A DNA stretch of 64,000 nt from the NCBI RefSeq assembly GCF_013337045.2, contig NZ_CP118259.1, positions 1,860,001 to 1,924,000 of the forward strand. The letters run 5' to 3'. Every line of letters begins with the position of its first letter. Positions within the stretch are counted from its first letter, which is position 1. Origin of the DNA: Agrobacterium vitis (lineage in GTDB: Bacteria; Pseudomonadota; Alphaproteobacteria; Rhizobiales; Rhizobiaceae). A program made the translations under genes and the position numbers. Positions 15,789-24,693 of this stretch are shown here, piece after piece. The notes below the pieces were generated by a model, which was not told the DNA's origin, ran no database searches, and saw only the letters and a program-made list of their open reading frames with translations.

Positions 15789-16414
15789 CAGCGCACCTCG
15801 ATACCTTGGAAAGACACAGAGCCGCGCCCGGTGGACGCATCGGCTTCAGAGGAAATCGACCCCGGCACGATCATCATCGTGCAGGATGGCCGCAGCAGCG
15901 TGACCGCAGACCCCGCAGCGGTCCCCGGCCACAAATGCGGGCGAAGCTCGAACGGCCCGGCAATCCCCGCCCCATTGGCAACAGCACCCTCGACAACGCG
16001 GTAAAGCCCGCTGCCTGCAATCTGGATCATATCGCCAACCGAGACCACGTAACCGGCACCCAGCCCGGAGATCGTCACACTCTTATTGTCGACACCAATG
16101 GCCGACAGCACCACGCCATTGTCTGGCACGGGCTTGCCAGCCGGAGAGGCAATGGGCCGCGACCGAGACAGCGAATATCCCCGGAAGTATTGCAGCCCGC
16201 CTTCCAGCACCTCGATCCGCGCTCGCCAGACGTCCAGGTCATTCGGCTTCAACTGCTTTGTCTGATAGGTCGCCGACCACAGCGGCGACCCCAGATCCTT
16301 GGTGTAAGTCACCCCGCCGCCTGTGCGCGATTGCTCCTGGCGAAACAGCGGTTCGAATTTGGTTGTCCAGCCGGGGAAATCGGCGAGCAGGTCAATGGGA
16401 TAGACGATGGTCAT
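15788..16414 (-). CDS. Distal tail-type protein (gpM-like position)
   Basis: This encodes 208 residues. The start YPIDLLADFPGWTTKFEPLFRQEQSRTGGGVTYTKDLG (split at position ~20) and the WRARIEVLEGG segment are typical of proteins following the tape measure in HK97/lambda-like alphaproteobacterial phages. The second half is a beta-barrel-like stretch (VTISGLGAGYVVSVGDMIQI). It probably forms the ring at the end of the tail tube. Overlap with the tape-measure gene is 4 bp. Confidence 0.72.
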   Translation of the reverse strand: MTIVYPIDLLADFPGWTTKFEPLFRQEQSRTGGGVTYTKDLGSPLWSATYQTKQLKPNDLDVWRARIEVLEGGLQYFRGYSLSRSRPIASPAGKPVPDNGVVLSAIGVDNKSVTISGLGAGYVVSVGDMIQIAGSGLYRVVEGAVANGAGIAGPFELRPHLWPGTAAGSAVTLLRPSCTMMIVPGSISSEADASTGRGSVSFQGIEVR

Positions 16415-19152
16415 ATCTTCACACCCCTTGCCCGCGCGCCTTTCACGATCCCGATCACTTTGGCTTCAAGGGTCTTGCGATCCTGGGCAATCGCATTCTG
16501 CAAGCGACTGACCGCCTCAACATCCGCCCCACGAGCATCAATGACCGGTGAGTAGTTGATCTGGGTAGCGGCTGCTTTGCTGGACGCCGCCTTAGACACA
16601 TCCGGCATGCGAGGCGCACTCGGCCCGACATAGCCACCGCTGGAATAGCCCTTGAGCCGCTTGCGCATGGCGTCCAGGCCAGCAGGCCCGCCAGCCTTGC
16701 GGACAGCATCGGCATCAAAGACATATTCGCCTTTATGCACGACACCGGCAGGCTCATATTTGCCCCCCGCCCCGGTATAGCCCCCAGAGGCAAAGCCAAT
16801 GGCCTTGAAGGCATTGGCCACCCACCCACCACTACTGGTCGCGGACGATCTGCCGAACAGGCCGTCAAACGCACTGTTCAAGGCCAACTCGCCCAGCTTC
16901 TTGAGAACGCCGGACAGGGCATCGCTAAAGCTTTCCGCCCCCATGATCACATCCGAGAATGCGGATTTGGCGGTATCGTAAAACTCTTGTGCTGCCTGTT
17001 GCGACCGCTGCTGGGCTTCTTCGACCTTACGTAGAATATCGGCCTGCTCGGCATAAGCTTCGGAGGCGGCATTGATCTTGGCGATCTGTTCAGGCGTCAG
17101 CTGGACCGTGCGCCAGTTCTCATCATTGTTGCGCCGGGCCTCTTCACGCGCATCCTGGAGCGCCTGCTGTTCGAGATCGAGCGCCATGCGGCGCTTTTCC
17201 TGCTCACGGTAGGATTGCCCAACCGCCGCCTGTTCTTCGACCAGAGCTGCCGTGCGATCCCGGATCGACTGGATATCCATATCCAGCCGGTCATCTGCCG
17301 TCGCTCTCGGCACGCTGGTCTTTTTGTCGGACGAACTGGACCGCTGGTTGTCGGCCGTCACATTCGACTGCGCCAGCTTGCGGATCTGATCGTCAGGCAG
17401 ATAGCCGCCATTCTTTTGCAGATCGGCCTTGATCTTGGCGATCTCTTTCTCGACCGCCAGCTGATCCTTCGACAGCGTGTTCTGCCGCTGCGCTTCGTCA
17501 GCATAAGCCTTGCCCAGCCGCAGCATCTCCTCGCCCTGTTGGCGCGACTTCGAATACTGACCATAGCCCGCTGCCACCTTCGGATCGATGGTCGAGACAT
17601 TGCCAAGCTGCTTTTGCAAAAGCGCCGTTGCGGCAACCGCCTCTTTCAGCCTGTCGAGCAGTGGTGCAAGCTGATCGGCCAATTTCTGGAATTTGGGGTT
17701 GGAATTGGCGAGCGCATAGAGTGCGTCGCTGGCACCGGCCGCGGTGACCTTGCCATCCTTCAAACCATCGCGCAGATCCGAAAGCGACTTCAGCTGGTCC
17801 TCAGTGATAAGGCGGCGTGGCGCGTTGTCGATGATCTGGGTGAAGAGATCGAGCACGGCTGTCTTTGCCGCCTCGATATTGGCTTTCCCCTCGTCGACGC
17901 CGCCTGAAAGCGCGTTGCGGGTCCGCTCGCTGATCGAGTTGGCCGCACCTTCGACGCTGGTTGCCGCCTCCTTGGCGCGCTCCTGCACCTGGGCGAGCGC
18001 CTGCGCATAGGTCTTTGCCGCCTGACTGGCTTCTGCCGACGACGAGGAAAACAGCGCAAGCGCACCGACGACCGTTCCACCAATGATCAAACCAAGCGGA
18101 CCGGCTGCCGCACCGATGCCGCTGATGGCGGTCGCAATGCTGGCCATGGACGATGCAGCCCGCAACGCCGCGATCAGGCGCGTGACGGCAGCTGTGGCCA
18201 GGCCAAGATTGGCAATCATCAGAGCAATCGACCGGCCAACCAGGGCAGCAGCAATGACAGAGGCGAGCTTCAGCACGACATCAGCCGTGTGTTCGAAATC
18301 GTTAGCCAAGGCATTCAAGCCGGCCACCAACCGCTGGGATGCACCGAGGCTTTCATCCGTCTGGCCGATATAGCGGGTGAAAGCGTTGTTCACCTTGGTC
18401 ACGCCCTGTTCAATCGTCTGGGTGGCATTGGCCGCCATCCCCTGAATGGTCGGCAATCCCTTCAGGAACGACTGGAAAAAGTCCCGATTGGACACCGCCC
18501 CATCGTTGACCAATTGCTTGAGCTTGCTGACAGAACCACCGGCAGCACTGAGACCATTGGCAACCGCAATCAGGATCGGCCGCGCCCCTTCGTTGACAGA
18601 GTTGAATTCTTCTGCCTGGACGCGGGTCGAGCCGAGAAGCTGGCCGAGCTGTGTCAGCGCGCCCTGCGCTTGCGTGGCAGACTTGCCCTCGATCTTCAAA
18701 GCCGTGCCGACACCATCGGTGAATTTGAGCAGATCGGCCTGAGACGCACCAAGCGCATCGCCGGATTGCGCCGCCTTGCCGAACAGATCGGCCATGGCAC
18801 CAATCGGCGCGGCATTGCGTTGGGCCGAGTTGTAAATCTGGTCGAGGACCGCGACCTGACTGACGCCAACAACACCGGCCACCGCCAGACTGTTCTTGGC
18901 GCTGGTCCAGGCGTCGGCATAATGGATGACGGAATCCACCGTCAGCGCAGCCGAGATCCCGGCAAGGGGTGCAATGAGGCCCCGCGCCATCGATGTACCA
19001 AGCGCCGAGAACCGGCCGTCCATTTTCTTCAGGCGGTTCTCGATGGCGCGGGCCTGTGAACTGGTCACAGTCGCGGCCTTCTGCATCTCGCGCTGATATC
19101 CTTTAATATCAGCCGAAAGCTGCACGACGAGCCGTTCAAGATCGGTTGCCAT
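16411..19152 (-). CDS. Tail tape measure protein
   Basis: This encodes 913 residues. The N-terminal ~230 residues carry the phage tape-measure domain (NSLAVAGVVGVSQVAVL, AAPIGAMADLFGKAAQSGD, EFNSVNEGARPILIAVANGL), as in TIGR02675-type proteins. Hydrophobic segments at ~295-370 (ASVIAAALVGRSIALMIANL and IGAAAGPLGLIIGGTVVGAL) may insert in the membrane during DNA ejection. Long helical Q/A/E-rich stretches follow. Length sets tail length, about 130-140 nm by the usual 1.5 Angstrom per residue rule. The sequence just upstream of its start holds the inserted nuclease/HEPN cargo. Confidence 0.92.
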   Translation of the reverse strand: MATDLERLVVQLSADIKGYQREMQKAATVTSSQARAIENRLKKMDGRFSALGTSMARGLIAPLAGISAALTVDSVIHYADAWTSAKNSLAVAGVVGVSQVAVLDQIYNSAQRNAAPIGAMADLFGKAAQSGDALGASQADLLKFTDGVGTALKIEGKSATQAQGALTQLGQLLGSTRVQAEEFNSVNEGARPILIAVANGLSAAGGSVSKLKQLVNDGAVSNRDFFQSFLKGLPTIQGMAANATQTIEQGVTKVNNAFTRYIGQTDESLGASQRLVAGLNALANDFEHTADVVLKLASVIAAALVGRSIALMIANLGLATAAVTRLIAALRAASSMASIATAISGIGAAAGPLGLIIGGTVVGALALFSSSSAEASQAAKTYAQALAQVQERAKEAATSVEGAANSISERTRNALSGGVDEGKANIEAAKTAVLDLFTQIIDNAPRRLITEDQLKSLSDLRDGLKDGKVTAAGASDALYALANSNPKFQKLADQLAPLLDRLKEAVAATALLQKQLGNVSTIDPKVAAGYGQYSKSRQQGEEMLRLGKAYADEAQRQNTLSKDQLAVEKEIAKIKADLQKNGGYLPDDQIRKLAQSNVTADNQRSSSSDKKTSVPRATADDRLDMDIQSIRDRTAALVEEQAAVGQSYREQEKRRMALDLEQQALQDAREEARRNNDENWRTVQLTPEQIAKINAASEAYAEQADILRKVEEAQQRSQQAAQEFYDTAKSAFSDVIMGAESFSDALSGVLKKLGELALNSAFDGLFGRSSATSSGGWVANAFKAIGFASGGYTGAGGKYEPAGVVHKGEYVFDADAVRKAGGPAGLDAMRKRLKGYSSGGYVGPSAPRMPDVSKAASSKAAATQINYSPVIDARGADVEAVSRLQNAIAQDRKTLEAKVIGIVKGARARGVKI

Positions 19153-19441
19153 GGGTACCTCGATATATGGGGGATTGGGGACGGCTCAGACGGCTGGGAA
19201 ATGACCCCGGGAATTACAGGCTACTGCTTCAAGGGACCATCGAGGTCGGATAGGACATTTCACACTCGGCAGAAAAGCGCCTCTATTTTCGCCGATCTCG
19301 CACCTGTTAGTCTGTGCTGGAAGCAGCAGCTTGTCGCAACTTAACCGCCCTGATCAAAGCTCTTTCCGTAGAGTTGAAACTGGTTTAAATTGCGCCCTAT
19401 TGATGCGCCTATCTGGCTTGTTGCCGCCATGGGATTAAAAG

Positions 19442-20191
19442 TTGACAGAAGCCGATTACAGTAAATTAAAAGGCGTCGCGGATGAAAAGCATTTCGACGA
19501 ATTCATCAAACGAATTGGCGGAGAGAGGGTAGATCCCCTGATCACTCGGTCTGGGGTTAAAAAGGCCGATTATCTTTTCAGAGACGCCGGCGTAGTTGTA
19601 GAATTAAAAATACTGGAAACCGAATTCGCCCACACAGAAGAAGCCGAAGCAAAATTCACTAAGCTGCTTAACGAATACGAAGGATTCGAAGCAGCCGCCG
19701 CCGAACAAGCCATATGGCGGGGCGCACTTGAAATCCTTCGAGCCCCCTTGCAGCGTATCATTAGAAAGGCAAACACTCAAATAAGGGAGACAAAGCAAGA
19801 ACTTGGTCTAGTCGGCTATGAAGGAGTACTTCTTTGCGTAAACGACAATTTCCGAGGTGTATCACCAAAAATTGCGGAATCTCTGATCAGTCATATTTTG
19901 GCCGGGGCACATTTCAGAAGTATCTGCGCCAGCATATATTTGACAAACCATCACATTGAACACCCCAATAGAAAAGATGCCTTGTTTCTCTGGGCACCAC
20001 GGTACTCGCCGCAAGCCTCGGATAAACTCCAGACGTTCATTAACGAACTTGGACGACGGTGGTTCGACTATTCTGAAGAGCAGATTGGTCCGTTTATATC
20101 ACGAGAAGAGCATGAAACATTTGATCTAACCCCCGCTTCAGTCGTGACAGGTCTGCGGCGAAACAGTCAATACGTTGATCGCAACGAGTAA
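19442..20191 (+). CDS. Putative PD-(D/E)XK-type nuclease, cargo gene
   Basis: This encodes 249 residues from TTG 19442. Residues ~41-57 (KKADYLFRDAGVVVELK) fit the PD-(D/E)XK core: an aspartate before a strand, then E-x-K at the end of the next strand. A helical insertion rich in E/A follows, then strand YEGVLLCVND. The family name is unknown. It is read against the tail operon in a lower-GC island (19.4-21.3 kb), convergent with a HEPN-type gene. Its own promoter should lie in 19153-19441, where no other gene is seen. A restriction-like defence role is an inference. Confidence 0.6.
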   Translation: MTEADYSKLKGVADEKHFDEFIKRIGGERVDPLITRSGVKKADYLFRDAGVVVELKILETEFAHTEEAEAKFTKLLNEYEGFEAAAAEQAIWRGALEILRAPLQRIIRKANTQIRETKQELGLVGYEGVLLCVNDNFRGVSPKIAESLISHILAGAHFRSICASIYLTNHHIEHPNRKDALFLWAPRYSPQASDKLQTFINELGRRWFDYSEEQIGPFISREEHETFDLTPASVVTGLRRNSQYVDRNE

Positions 20192-20258
20192 CGAATGGTA
20201 GCAACGCAACAAACAGGCAGGGTGATTTCATTGGTGAGCCATTTGATCGGCCTGGCGA

Positions 20259-21251
20259 TCATAACTCTCCCTCTTGTCTCTCCATCCACCAGCGGAGCGT
20301 GTCCAATCGGCGGCGTGTTTCTTCTTGCTTGGCGCTGGACCAGACCGAAGAGTACATTGATCCTCCTGCAACAAGAGAGGCATGCAATTCAGCCTCTTTA
20401 GTTGCGTAAAATTCCCAAGCTTCTTGAGCCTTGTCAAACAAGTTGACGTCTAATTCGCCGCGCTCCTTAATAGACGTGATAATATCATCCATTTCCCTTT
20501 CATGAGCAGCCAAAGAAGCCCCGGCTTGGGCATTTATTTCAGTCTGCGTCCTAGGCACAGCATCCCGCAACGTTTCCACGAGCACCCAGTCAGCCGCCTC
20601 AATGAACTCCCCCGCTGCCCTTAGGAAACCATCAATCTGTGACGTTTGAAATGCCGGTTCGCTCGGAAGTTCATGGGTTACAATATGACGCACGGTGAAT
20701 AGGCTAGACAGATTCGCCATCATCAAATCGTAGTCGGAGATGATTGGGTCTAACGGCCATTCCTCTCTCTCTTCGATCCATCTAGGATGAGAAACTTTGA
20801 GCCGCTGAACGAAATCGGGGATCAATGCAGAGAGATAAGCAACAATACGACCGGGTTCATTGATGGACACAGTGTGAGCGATGAGATCTCCGATGGATAC
20901 CTTTCGCCCTTGGAGACCCGCCAGCAACGCGAAATCCAACCTAGCACCTTTAGAAAGCGCTTCTGCCTTCTCCAAATAAGGAGATCCCTCTTCGATGAGT
21001 TCGCGGATAGCCTCTCTTGTAAATACTTCGATGATCGTGACGAGCCGCATAGGTATAAAATCGGCAAACTCTGCGGCGTATTCCGCTTTAGACCTCCACA
21101 AAACACTAAGCCTTTGTAGGTCATAGGCCATCATAAAACTAGAACCGGACTGCCCGCGGCGCTTTTTCCATTCCAGCATATTTTCAATATCGGATTTCGC
21201 CATATAGACTTTCCCGAGTCCGAGCTGATATCGTTTTCGAAGCATAGACAT
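20259..21251 (-). CDS. HEPN-type protein fused to an LprI-like domain, cargo gene
   Basis: This encodes 330 residues. The N-terminal two-thirds is helical and contains LFTVRHIVTHELP (~200), an R-x4-H motif typical of HEPN ribonuclease domains. The last ~100 residues (TQTEINAQAGASLAAHEREM, KAQEAWEFYATKEAELHA, GGSMYSSVW, ETRRRLDTLRWW) follow the pattern of the LprI/DUF1311 lysozyme-inhibitor domain, but without a signal peptide and without its usual cysteines. It probably acts in the cytoplasm as a toxin-like RNase with a helper domain. Same GC-poor island as the nuclease-like gene; 67 bp separate their ends. Confidence 0.6.
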   Translation of the reverse strand: MSMLRKRYQLGLGKVYMAKSDIENMLEWKKRRGQSGSSFMMAYDLQRLSVLWRSKAEYAAEFADFIPMRLVTIIEVFTREAIRELIEEGSPYLEKAEALSKGARLDFALLAGLQGRKVSIGDLIAHTVSINEPGRIVAYLSALIPDFVQRLKVSHPRWIEEREEWPLDPIISDYDLMMANLSSLFTVRHIVTHELPSEPAFQTSQIDGFLRAAGEFIEAADWVLVETLRDAVPRTQTEINAQAGASLAAHEREMDDIITSIKERGELDVNLFDKAQEAWEFYATKEAELHASLVAGGSMYSSVWSSAKQEETRRRLDTLRWWMERQEGEL

Positions 21252-21407
21252 GTTTTAGAAATGCTGAAGTCCATTATAGCTACTTTAAAATCAGATGGCA
21301 GCGGTCTCCTTCCGACATAATAGCAGACAAAATGCTTCGGGAGCTTTGCGCGATAAAATACCATCTCCGTTTATTTCGTTCGCCGCCTCCCTGACCGGTT
21401 CGAAACA

Positions 21408-21593
21408 TCACCGACCAATAAACTCCCACAACTCATCCCTTTCCCTCTCCGACAGCGCGTTTTCCTCTTCCGGCACATTCGCTTTCATCCAGCCGTCGAC
21501 CGCCGCAAAGAACTGGAACATGGACATGGCGCGGACGGCTTGCGGGCTGAAGCCCATGGCCGAGCCATTGCCGTAAATCGCGGCAAATCTCAA
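21408..21593 (-). CDS. Tail assembly chaperone, second component
   Basis: This encodes 61 residues from a TTG at 21593 that overlaps the TGA of the preceding gene (TTGA). The segment GFSPQAVRAMSMFQFFAAVDGWMKAN-like helix is typical of small phage tail-assembly chaperones that follow a GTA-gp10-type protein. In lambda the equivalent part is made by a -1 frameshift. Here the frames are also -1 related, but no canonical slippery heptamer in the right register is seen, so stop/start coupling is preferred. It would coat the tape measure before tube polymerisation. Confidence 0.75.
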   Translation of the reverse strand: MRFAAIYGNGSAMGFSPQAVRAMSMFQFFAAVDGWMKANVPEEENALSERERDELWEFIGR

Positions 21594-21973
21594 CTTTCCG
21601 TTGGGAAGGTCGTCGAGGGCATCGCCCCCTCCTGATTTGCCGCGTCTGGCTCCCCCGGCTTTTCATCCGGCGCGCCGACGATGCCAGCTGTCAGAATCGC
21701 CTGGGCAAACAGCAGATTTTCAGCGGGCGGGCGGGCCTCAACCCATTTGCGCACCAGAGTAAGCGCCTCGACCGGCGACTTGCCGCCGCCGATCAGGCCA
21801 AAGCGGATCACATGGGAGATGTCCCCGACGCGCCAGGTGCTGGTCTGGAGCCGGTCGAGGATCACATACGGCCCGGCATCGCAGGCTTCCTGCAATCCTT
21901 CCAACTCACCCCAGCCGAGACGGAAGGTGTAATCCCCATCCGCCCAGGTCAATGTCAGCTCGGCATTCCTCAT
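21590..21973 (-). CDS. Tail assembly chaperone, GTA gp10-like
   Basis: This encodes 127 residues from ATG 21973, overlapping the tail-tube stop codon by 4 bp. The N-terminal ~75 residues (LTWADGDYTFRLGWGELEGL, then VILDRLQTSTWRVGDISHVI) match the gene-transfer-agent family/gp10 chaperones found after the tail tube gene. The C-terminus is disordered (EKPGEPDAANQEG). It works with the next gene in holding the tape measure. Confidence 0.83.
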   Translation of the reverse strand: MRNAELTLTWADGDYTFRLGWGELEGLQEACDAGPYVILDRLQTSTWRVGDISHVIRFGLIGGGKSPVEALTLVRKWVEARPPAENLLFAQAILTAGIVGAPDEKPGEPDAANQEGAMPSTTFPTES

Positions 21974-22413
21974 TTCTGGGCAACCACGCGGGTCATCTTG
22001 CCGTCGCTCTGCATCGAGATGCTGGCCGTGGCGCGCTTGCCGTTGTCGCCAGCACCTTCGAACTTCTCGACATGCATGCGGCCGGTCCAGGTGATGGTCT
22101 TGGCCGGGAACTCCCATTCGACCTTGACCGGAATGCTGTCGATGTCTTCCCAAGCATCGAGCCAGGTCTCAACGCTTTCCTGCGCCAGAACACCCTCGCC
22201 TGAGATCGACATGGAGAGCGACGAGGCATCGCGACCGACCCAGTCGACGGTATCGGGATCATCGCAGTCAGGGATAGAGCTTTCTTCCAGACCCTTGTCG
22301 AGCGACACCGACCGCTGGGTAAAGCCGCAAGGGGCGGAATAGACGATAGGGGTGGCGGAATTTCCGAGCAGAACACGGATCTTCCCGCCACGCATGGTGG
22401 TTGCTTGTGCCAT
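21970..22413 (-). CDS. Major tail tube protein
   Basis: This encodes 147 residues. GGKIRVLLGNSATPIVYSAP at the start and the central TVDWVGRDASSLSMSISGEG match the phage major tail protein family (TIGR02126-like). These are beta-sandwich proteins that stack as hexameric rings to form the tube. Good AGGAGG ribosome-binding site upstream, as expected for a highly made protein. Position between the tail-completion and chaperone genes agrees. Confidence 0.85.
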   Translation of the reverse strand: MAQATTMRGGKIRVLLGNSATPIVYSAPCGFTQRSVSLDKGLEESSIPDCDDPDTVDWVGRDASSLSMSISGEGVLAQESVETWLDAWEDIDSIPVKVEWEFPAKTITWTGRMHVEKFEGAGDNGKRATASISMQSDGKMTRVVAQK

Positions 22414-22439
22414 GATGGCCTCCTGATTTTGGAAAAGTG

Positions 22440-22847
22440 TCAGTGATTTTCGATGCCGGCCCGGAAGGTCAGCGCAATATGCGTGGTCAATCCATCCGGG
22501 TCGCGCAGATCGCGCCGGCCATCCAGTTCGAGATAGACAAGCGCATTGTCATTGAGAGACAGCATATCGCCGGACAGCGCCGCAACGATTGCCTTGGCAA
22601 TCCGCCGCCCCTCGGCAAAGCCAGGATCGTCCGACCAGACGCTCAACTGGATGAACAGGTCGGACAGGTCCAGCCCATCGGCATCCTCGGGCAGTTCCTG
22701 GGTGGGACCGAAGGACACATAAGGCAGGCTCACACCCTGCGGTACCCGGTCGTAGACGCGACCGGCAATCAAGGCGGCCACATCAGCATCGGCTTTCAGG
22801 CAGGTAACAATCGCCACCTGTAATTCATGGGCCGCATCTTCGCTCAT
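22440..22847 (-). CDS. Tail completion protein, DUF3168
   Basis: This encodes 135 residues. The pattern ELQVAIVTCLKADADVAALI, VYDRVPQGVSLPYVSFGPTQ and a C-terminal LTFRAGIE strand is that of DUF3168/gp17-like tail-terminator proteins, which cap the tail and join it to the head. It overlaps the HK97-gp10 gene by 4 bp. Cytoplasmic assembly protein. Confidence 0.87.
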   Translation of the reverse strand: MSEDAAHELQVAIVTCLKADADVAALIAGRVYDRVPQGVSLPYVSFGPTQELPEDADGLDLSDLFIQLSVWSDDPGFAEGRRIAKAIVAALSGDMLSLNDNALVYLELDGRRDLRDPDGLTTHIALTFRAGIENH

Positions 22848-23305
22848 GAGGCCGCCACCTTTCGCGCTGCGGTCCGAACGGCTTTGCGCACCATTCGTTT
22901 GGCTGACTTTTTGCTGGCCCGCCAGGACACATAAAAGAACGGCCGCGCCCTGGTGCCGGGGTTTTCTGATCCGGCATACATGCCGCCGTTCTTGTGGGGT
23001 GCCGTGCCATATTCCACCCAGCGGGCATAATAGGCCTCGGTGCTGCCGGCATAGATGGTGATCGAGAGATCATTGCCCATCTGCGATTTGACCGCAGCCA
23101 CAATGCCCGACCCTTTTGGCACCTTGCCCCAGGTCCAGCCGATACTGTCGCGCAACGTGCCGTCCTCGACCGCAACAAGGTTCTTCATCATGGCAACGAC
23201 ACCATCGGCAGCTGCTTCCATGCCGGCCTTGATGTCGGCTTTGGCCATATCGGGCAAGCGTTTTAGTTTTCTGTCCAGTTTTGCCAGATTGAGGATCTTG
23301 CTCAT
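22844..23305 (-). CDS. HK97 gp10-family head-tail connector
   Basis: This encodes 153 residues. MSKILNLAKLDRKLKRLPDM followed by the segment GTLRDSIGWTWGK, a central YYARWVEYGTAPHK with aromatic residues, and a basic C-terminal helix (SAKRMVRKAVRTAARK) is the usual HK97-gp10 layout. It is a minor tail/neck component in the standard order connector - closure - gp10 - terminator. Confidence 0.87.
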   Translation of the reverse strand: MSKILNLAKLDRKLKRLPDMAKADIKAGMEAAADGVVAMMKNLVAVEDGTLRDSIGWTWGKVPKGSGIVAAVKSQMGNDLSITIYAGSTEAYYARWVEYGTAPHKNGGMYAGSENPGTRARPFFYVSWRASKKSAKRMVRKAVRTAARKVAAS

Positions 23306-23664
23306 CCAGCCACCCCGCCACTTTGGCAGAGGAAATCGATCCAGCGCCGGTCGTCGTCAGTCCATTCACCCTGGGTGATATCCCGGACATTGAAGGTGCG
23401 CTGCGTATCGAGATCGCGAATGCGCCACTCAGTTTCGACCTCCCTCGCCTCGCTGCAATCGCGCACAAAAATCACTTGCGAATGCTCGCCTTGCAGCCGA
23501 TCCGCCATCACGGTCTCGCCACCACGAAGATGGACAAAACCCGCACGACAACAATAGCGCTCAATCCAAGACGCAACCGTGACGCCGTCGCCCCGGTCGA
23601 TCTCGTCACGCTGCTCGAAGATGACAAAGTGTTTCAGGTCACCCGTCGTTCTCTTGCTCGCCAT
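23302..23664 (-). CDS. Head closure protein (head-tail adaptor)
   Basis: This encodes 120 residues from ATG 23664, with AGGAGG 5 nt upstream; an in-frame start seven residues earlier lacks a site. Motifs LKHFVIFEQRDE, TVASWIERYCCRAGFVHLRGGE and FNVRDITQGEWTDD match SPP1 gp16/HK97 closure proteins (TIGR01563 group) that plug the portal after packaging. Overlaps both neighbours by a few bases. Confidence 0.85.
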   Translation of the reverse strand: MASKRTTGDLKHFVIFEQRDEIDRGDGVTVASWIERYCCRAGFVHLRGGETVMADRLQGEHSQVIFVRDCSEAREVETEWRIRDLDTQRTFNVRDITQGEWTDDDRRWIDFLCQSGGVAG

Positions 23665-23836
23665 CGGCCCCTCCTGAAGTTTCACGCGGCGGCTTGGGCA
23701 GCTCCACCGCCTTTCCAGCCGCCACGGCCTGTTCGCCGCAGCGTTTCAGCACCGTCACTTCCATTCCTGCCTGATAAGCAATCGTGGTGGCGCGGGTGGG
23801 TTTGAAGTCAAAATCCTCTAGGAACCGCACCCGCAT
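23639..23836 (-). CDS. Small head-neck accessory protein
   Basis: This encodes 65 residues from ATG 23836, coupled to the upstream stop (TGATG). The N-terminal part (VRFLEDFDFKPTRATTIAYQ then GMEVTVLKRCGEQAVAAGKA) is a short beta domain resembling small phage proteins that pair with connector genes; the C-terminus is polar. Role unknown, conserved position in rhizobial siphoviruses. Confidence 0.7.
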   Translation of the reverse strand: MRVRFLEDFDFKPTRATTIAYQAGMEVTVLKRCGEQAVAAGKAVELPKPPRETSGGADGEQENDG

Positions 23837-24384
23837 CACGCACCCCGCCGCCAGTTGACCAGCAGCCGGTCAAAGTCCGTCACCGCGTCCGCCTCGCGGT
23901 TTTCCGGCCGCCCGTAGATTTCGGCGACACGCATGATAAAGCCGAGGCGCAGATCAAACGGCAGTTCGGCAAAGCCGACCTCATAGGTGACGGTCACGGG
24001 CGCACCGCGATGGGCTGGCGGCCAGGATCGGTTCGGAAACAAGCCAAGCGTCAGCCCATCGGATTTGAGCCGATACAGCGAGGGATCGAGGACAACTTCC
24101 CCACCATCCGGCGATGTGTAGGTGATGATGGGCTTACTTCCCGGCTTCACCGGTCCATCCGGCAGGCGCTCCAGATCGGCCCAGGTGTCGCATTGTGCCA
24201 CCAGGGTTTTCGGGATGACCGACAGATTGCAGGTCTGCTCGACAACCGCGACGACTTCTTCGATCATCATTTGCAGGATCGCATCATCATGGGCGGTATC
24301 GATGCCGCAGCGCTCTTTGACGGTCGCGACCGTGACCGGCAGATCGTCCGCTTTCGCCGTGACTGTCGCGGCATACCAGCTCAT
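23836..24384 (-). CDS. Head-tail connector, phiE125 gp8 family
   Basis: This encodes 182 residues. LPVTVATVKERCGIDTAHDD, AVVEQTCNLSVIPKTLV, and the C-terminal PFDLRLGFIMRVAEIYGRPE follow the gp6/phiE125 gp8 connector family. These proteins form the dodecameric ring under the portal. It overlaps the next upstream gene by 4 bp. Confidence 0.88.
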   Translation of the reverse strand: MSWYAATVTAKADDLPVTVATVKERCGIDTAHDDAILQMMIEEVVAVVEQTCNLSVIPKTLVAQCDTWADLERLPDGPVKPGSKPIITYTSPDGGEVVLDPSLYRLKSDGLTLGLFPNRSWPPAHRGAPVTVTYEVGFAELPFDLRLGFIMRVAEIYGRPENREADAVTDFDRLLVNWRRGA

Positions 24385-24632
24385 GCGCCATCGCCTTGCG
24401 CCGGCTTGGTCGCCGCTGCAAGAGCAGCCACCGTCGCGGCATGACGGTTGCGCAGCATCATCAGTTCGGCGCGCAATTTGCCAAGCTCATCGCCCTCGGG
24501 GTCAACGACAAACTCAGCAAGGCCGGCTTCGACCAGCCGGCGCGCTTCCGGGATCTCGTAACGGTCGGTCACTTCACCCCTGTTAAGAACAAAGTCGGCC
24601 CCGACAGCACCGGTCAGCATTTTGATTTTCAT
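24381..24632 (-). CDS. Small capsid-associated protein
   Basis: This encodes 83 residues from ATG 24632; the earlier ATG at 24746 lies inside the capsid gene and gives unlikely sequence. The first ~45 residues form a compact alpha/beta domain (VGADFVLNRGEVTDRYEIPE, EARRLVEAGLAEFV). The rest is a coiled helix (LGKLRAELMMLRNRHAATVA). Proteins of this shape commonly follow the major capsid gene. Function unknown. Confidence 0.75.
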   Translation of the reverse strand: MKIKMLTGAVGADFVLNRGEVTDRYEIPEARRLVEAGLAEFVVDPEGDELGKLRAELMMLRNRHAATVAALAAATKPAQGDGA

Positions 24633-24693
24633 GGCTGTTCTCCAATCAGGAAACCGGCCGGCGCTCTTTGCGCCGACCGTGACCAGGCGCCGA

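Noticed and set aside
21585..21605. Lambda-like -1 frameshift joining the two tail chaperones
   Set aside because: The sequence CGGAAAG resembles the lambda site GGGAAAG, but it is not in the correct register for the zero frame. The overlapping TTGA start/stop explains the second product better.
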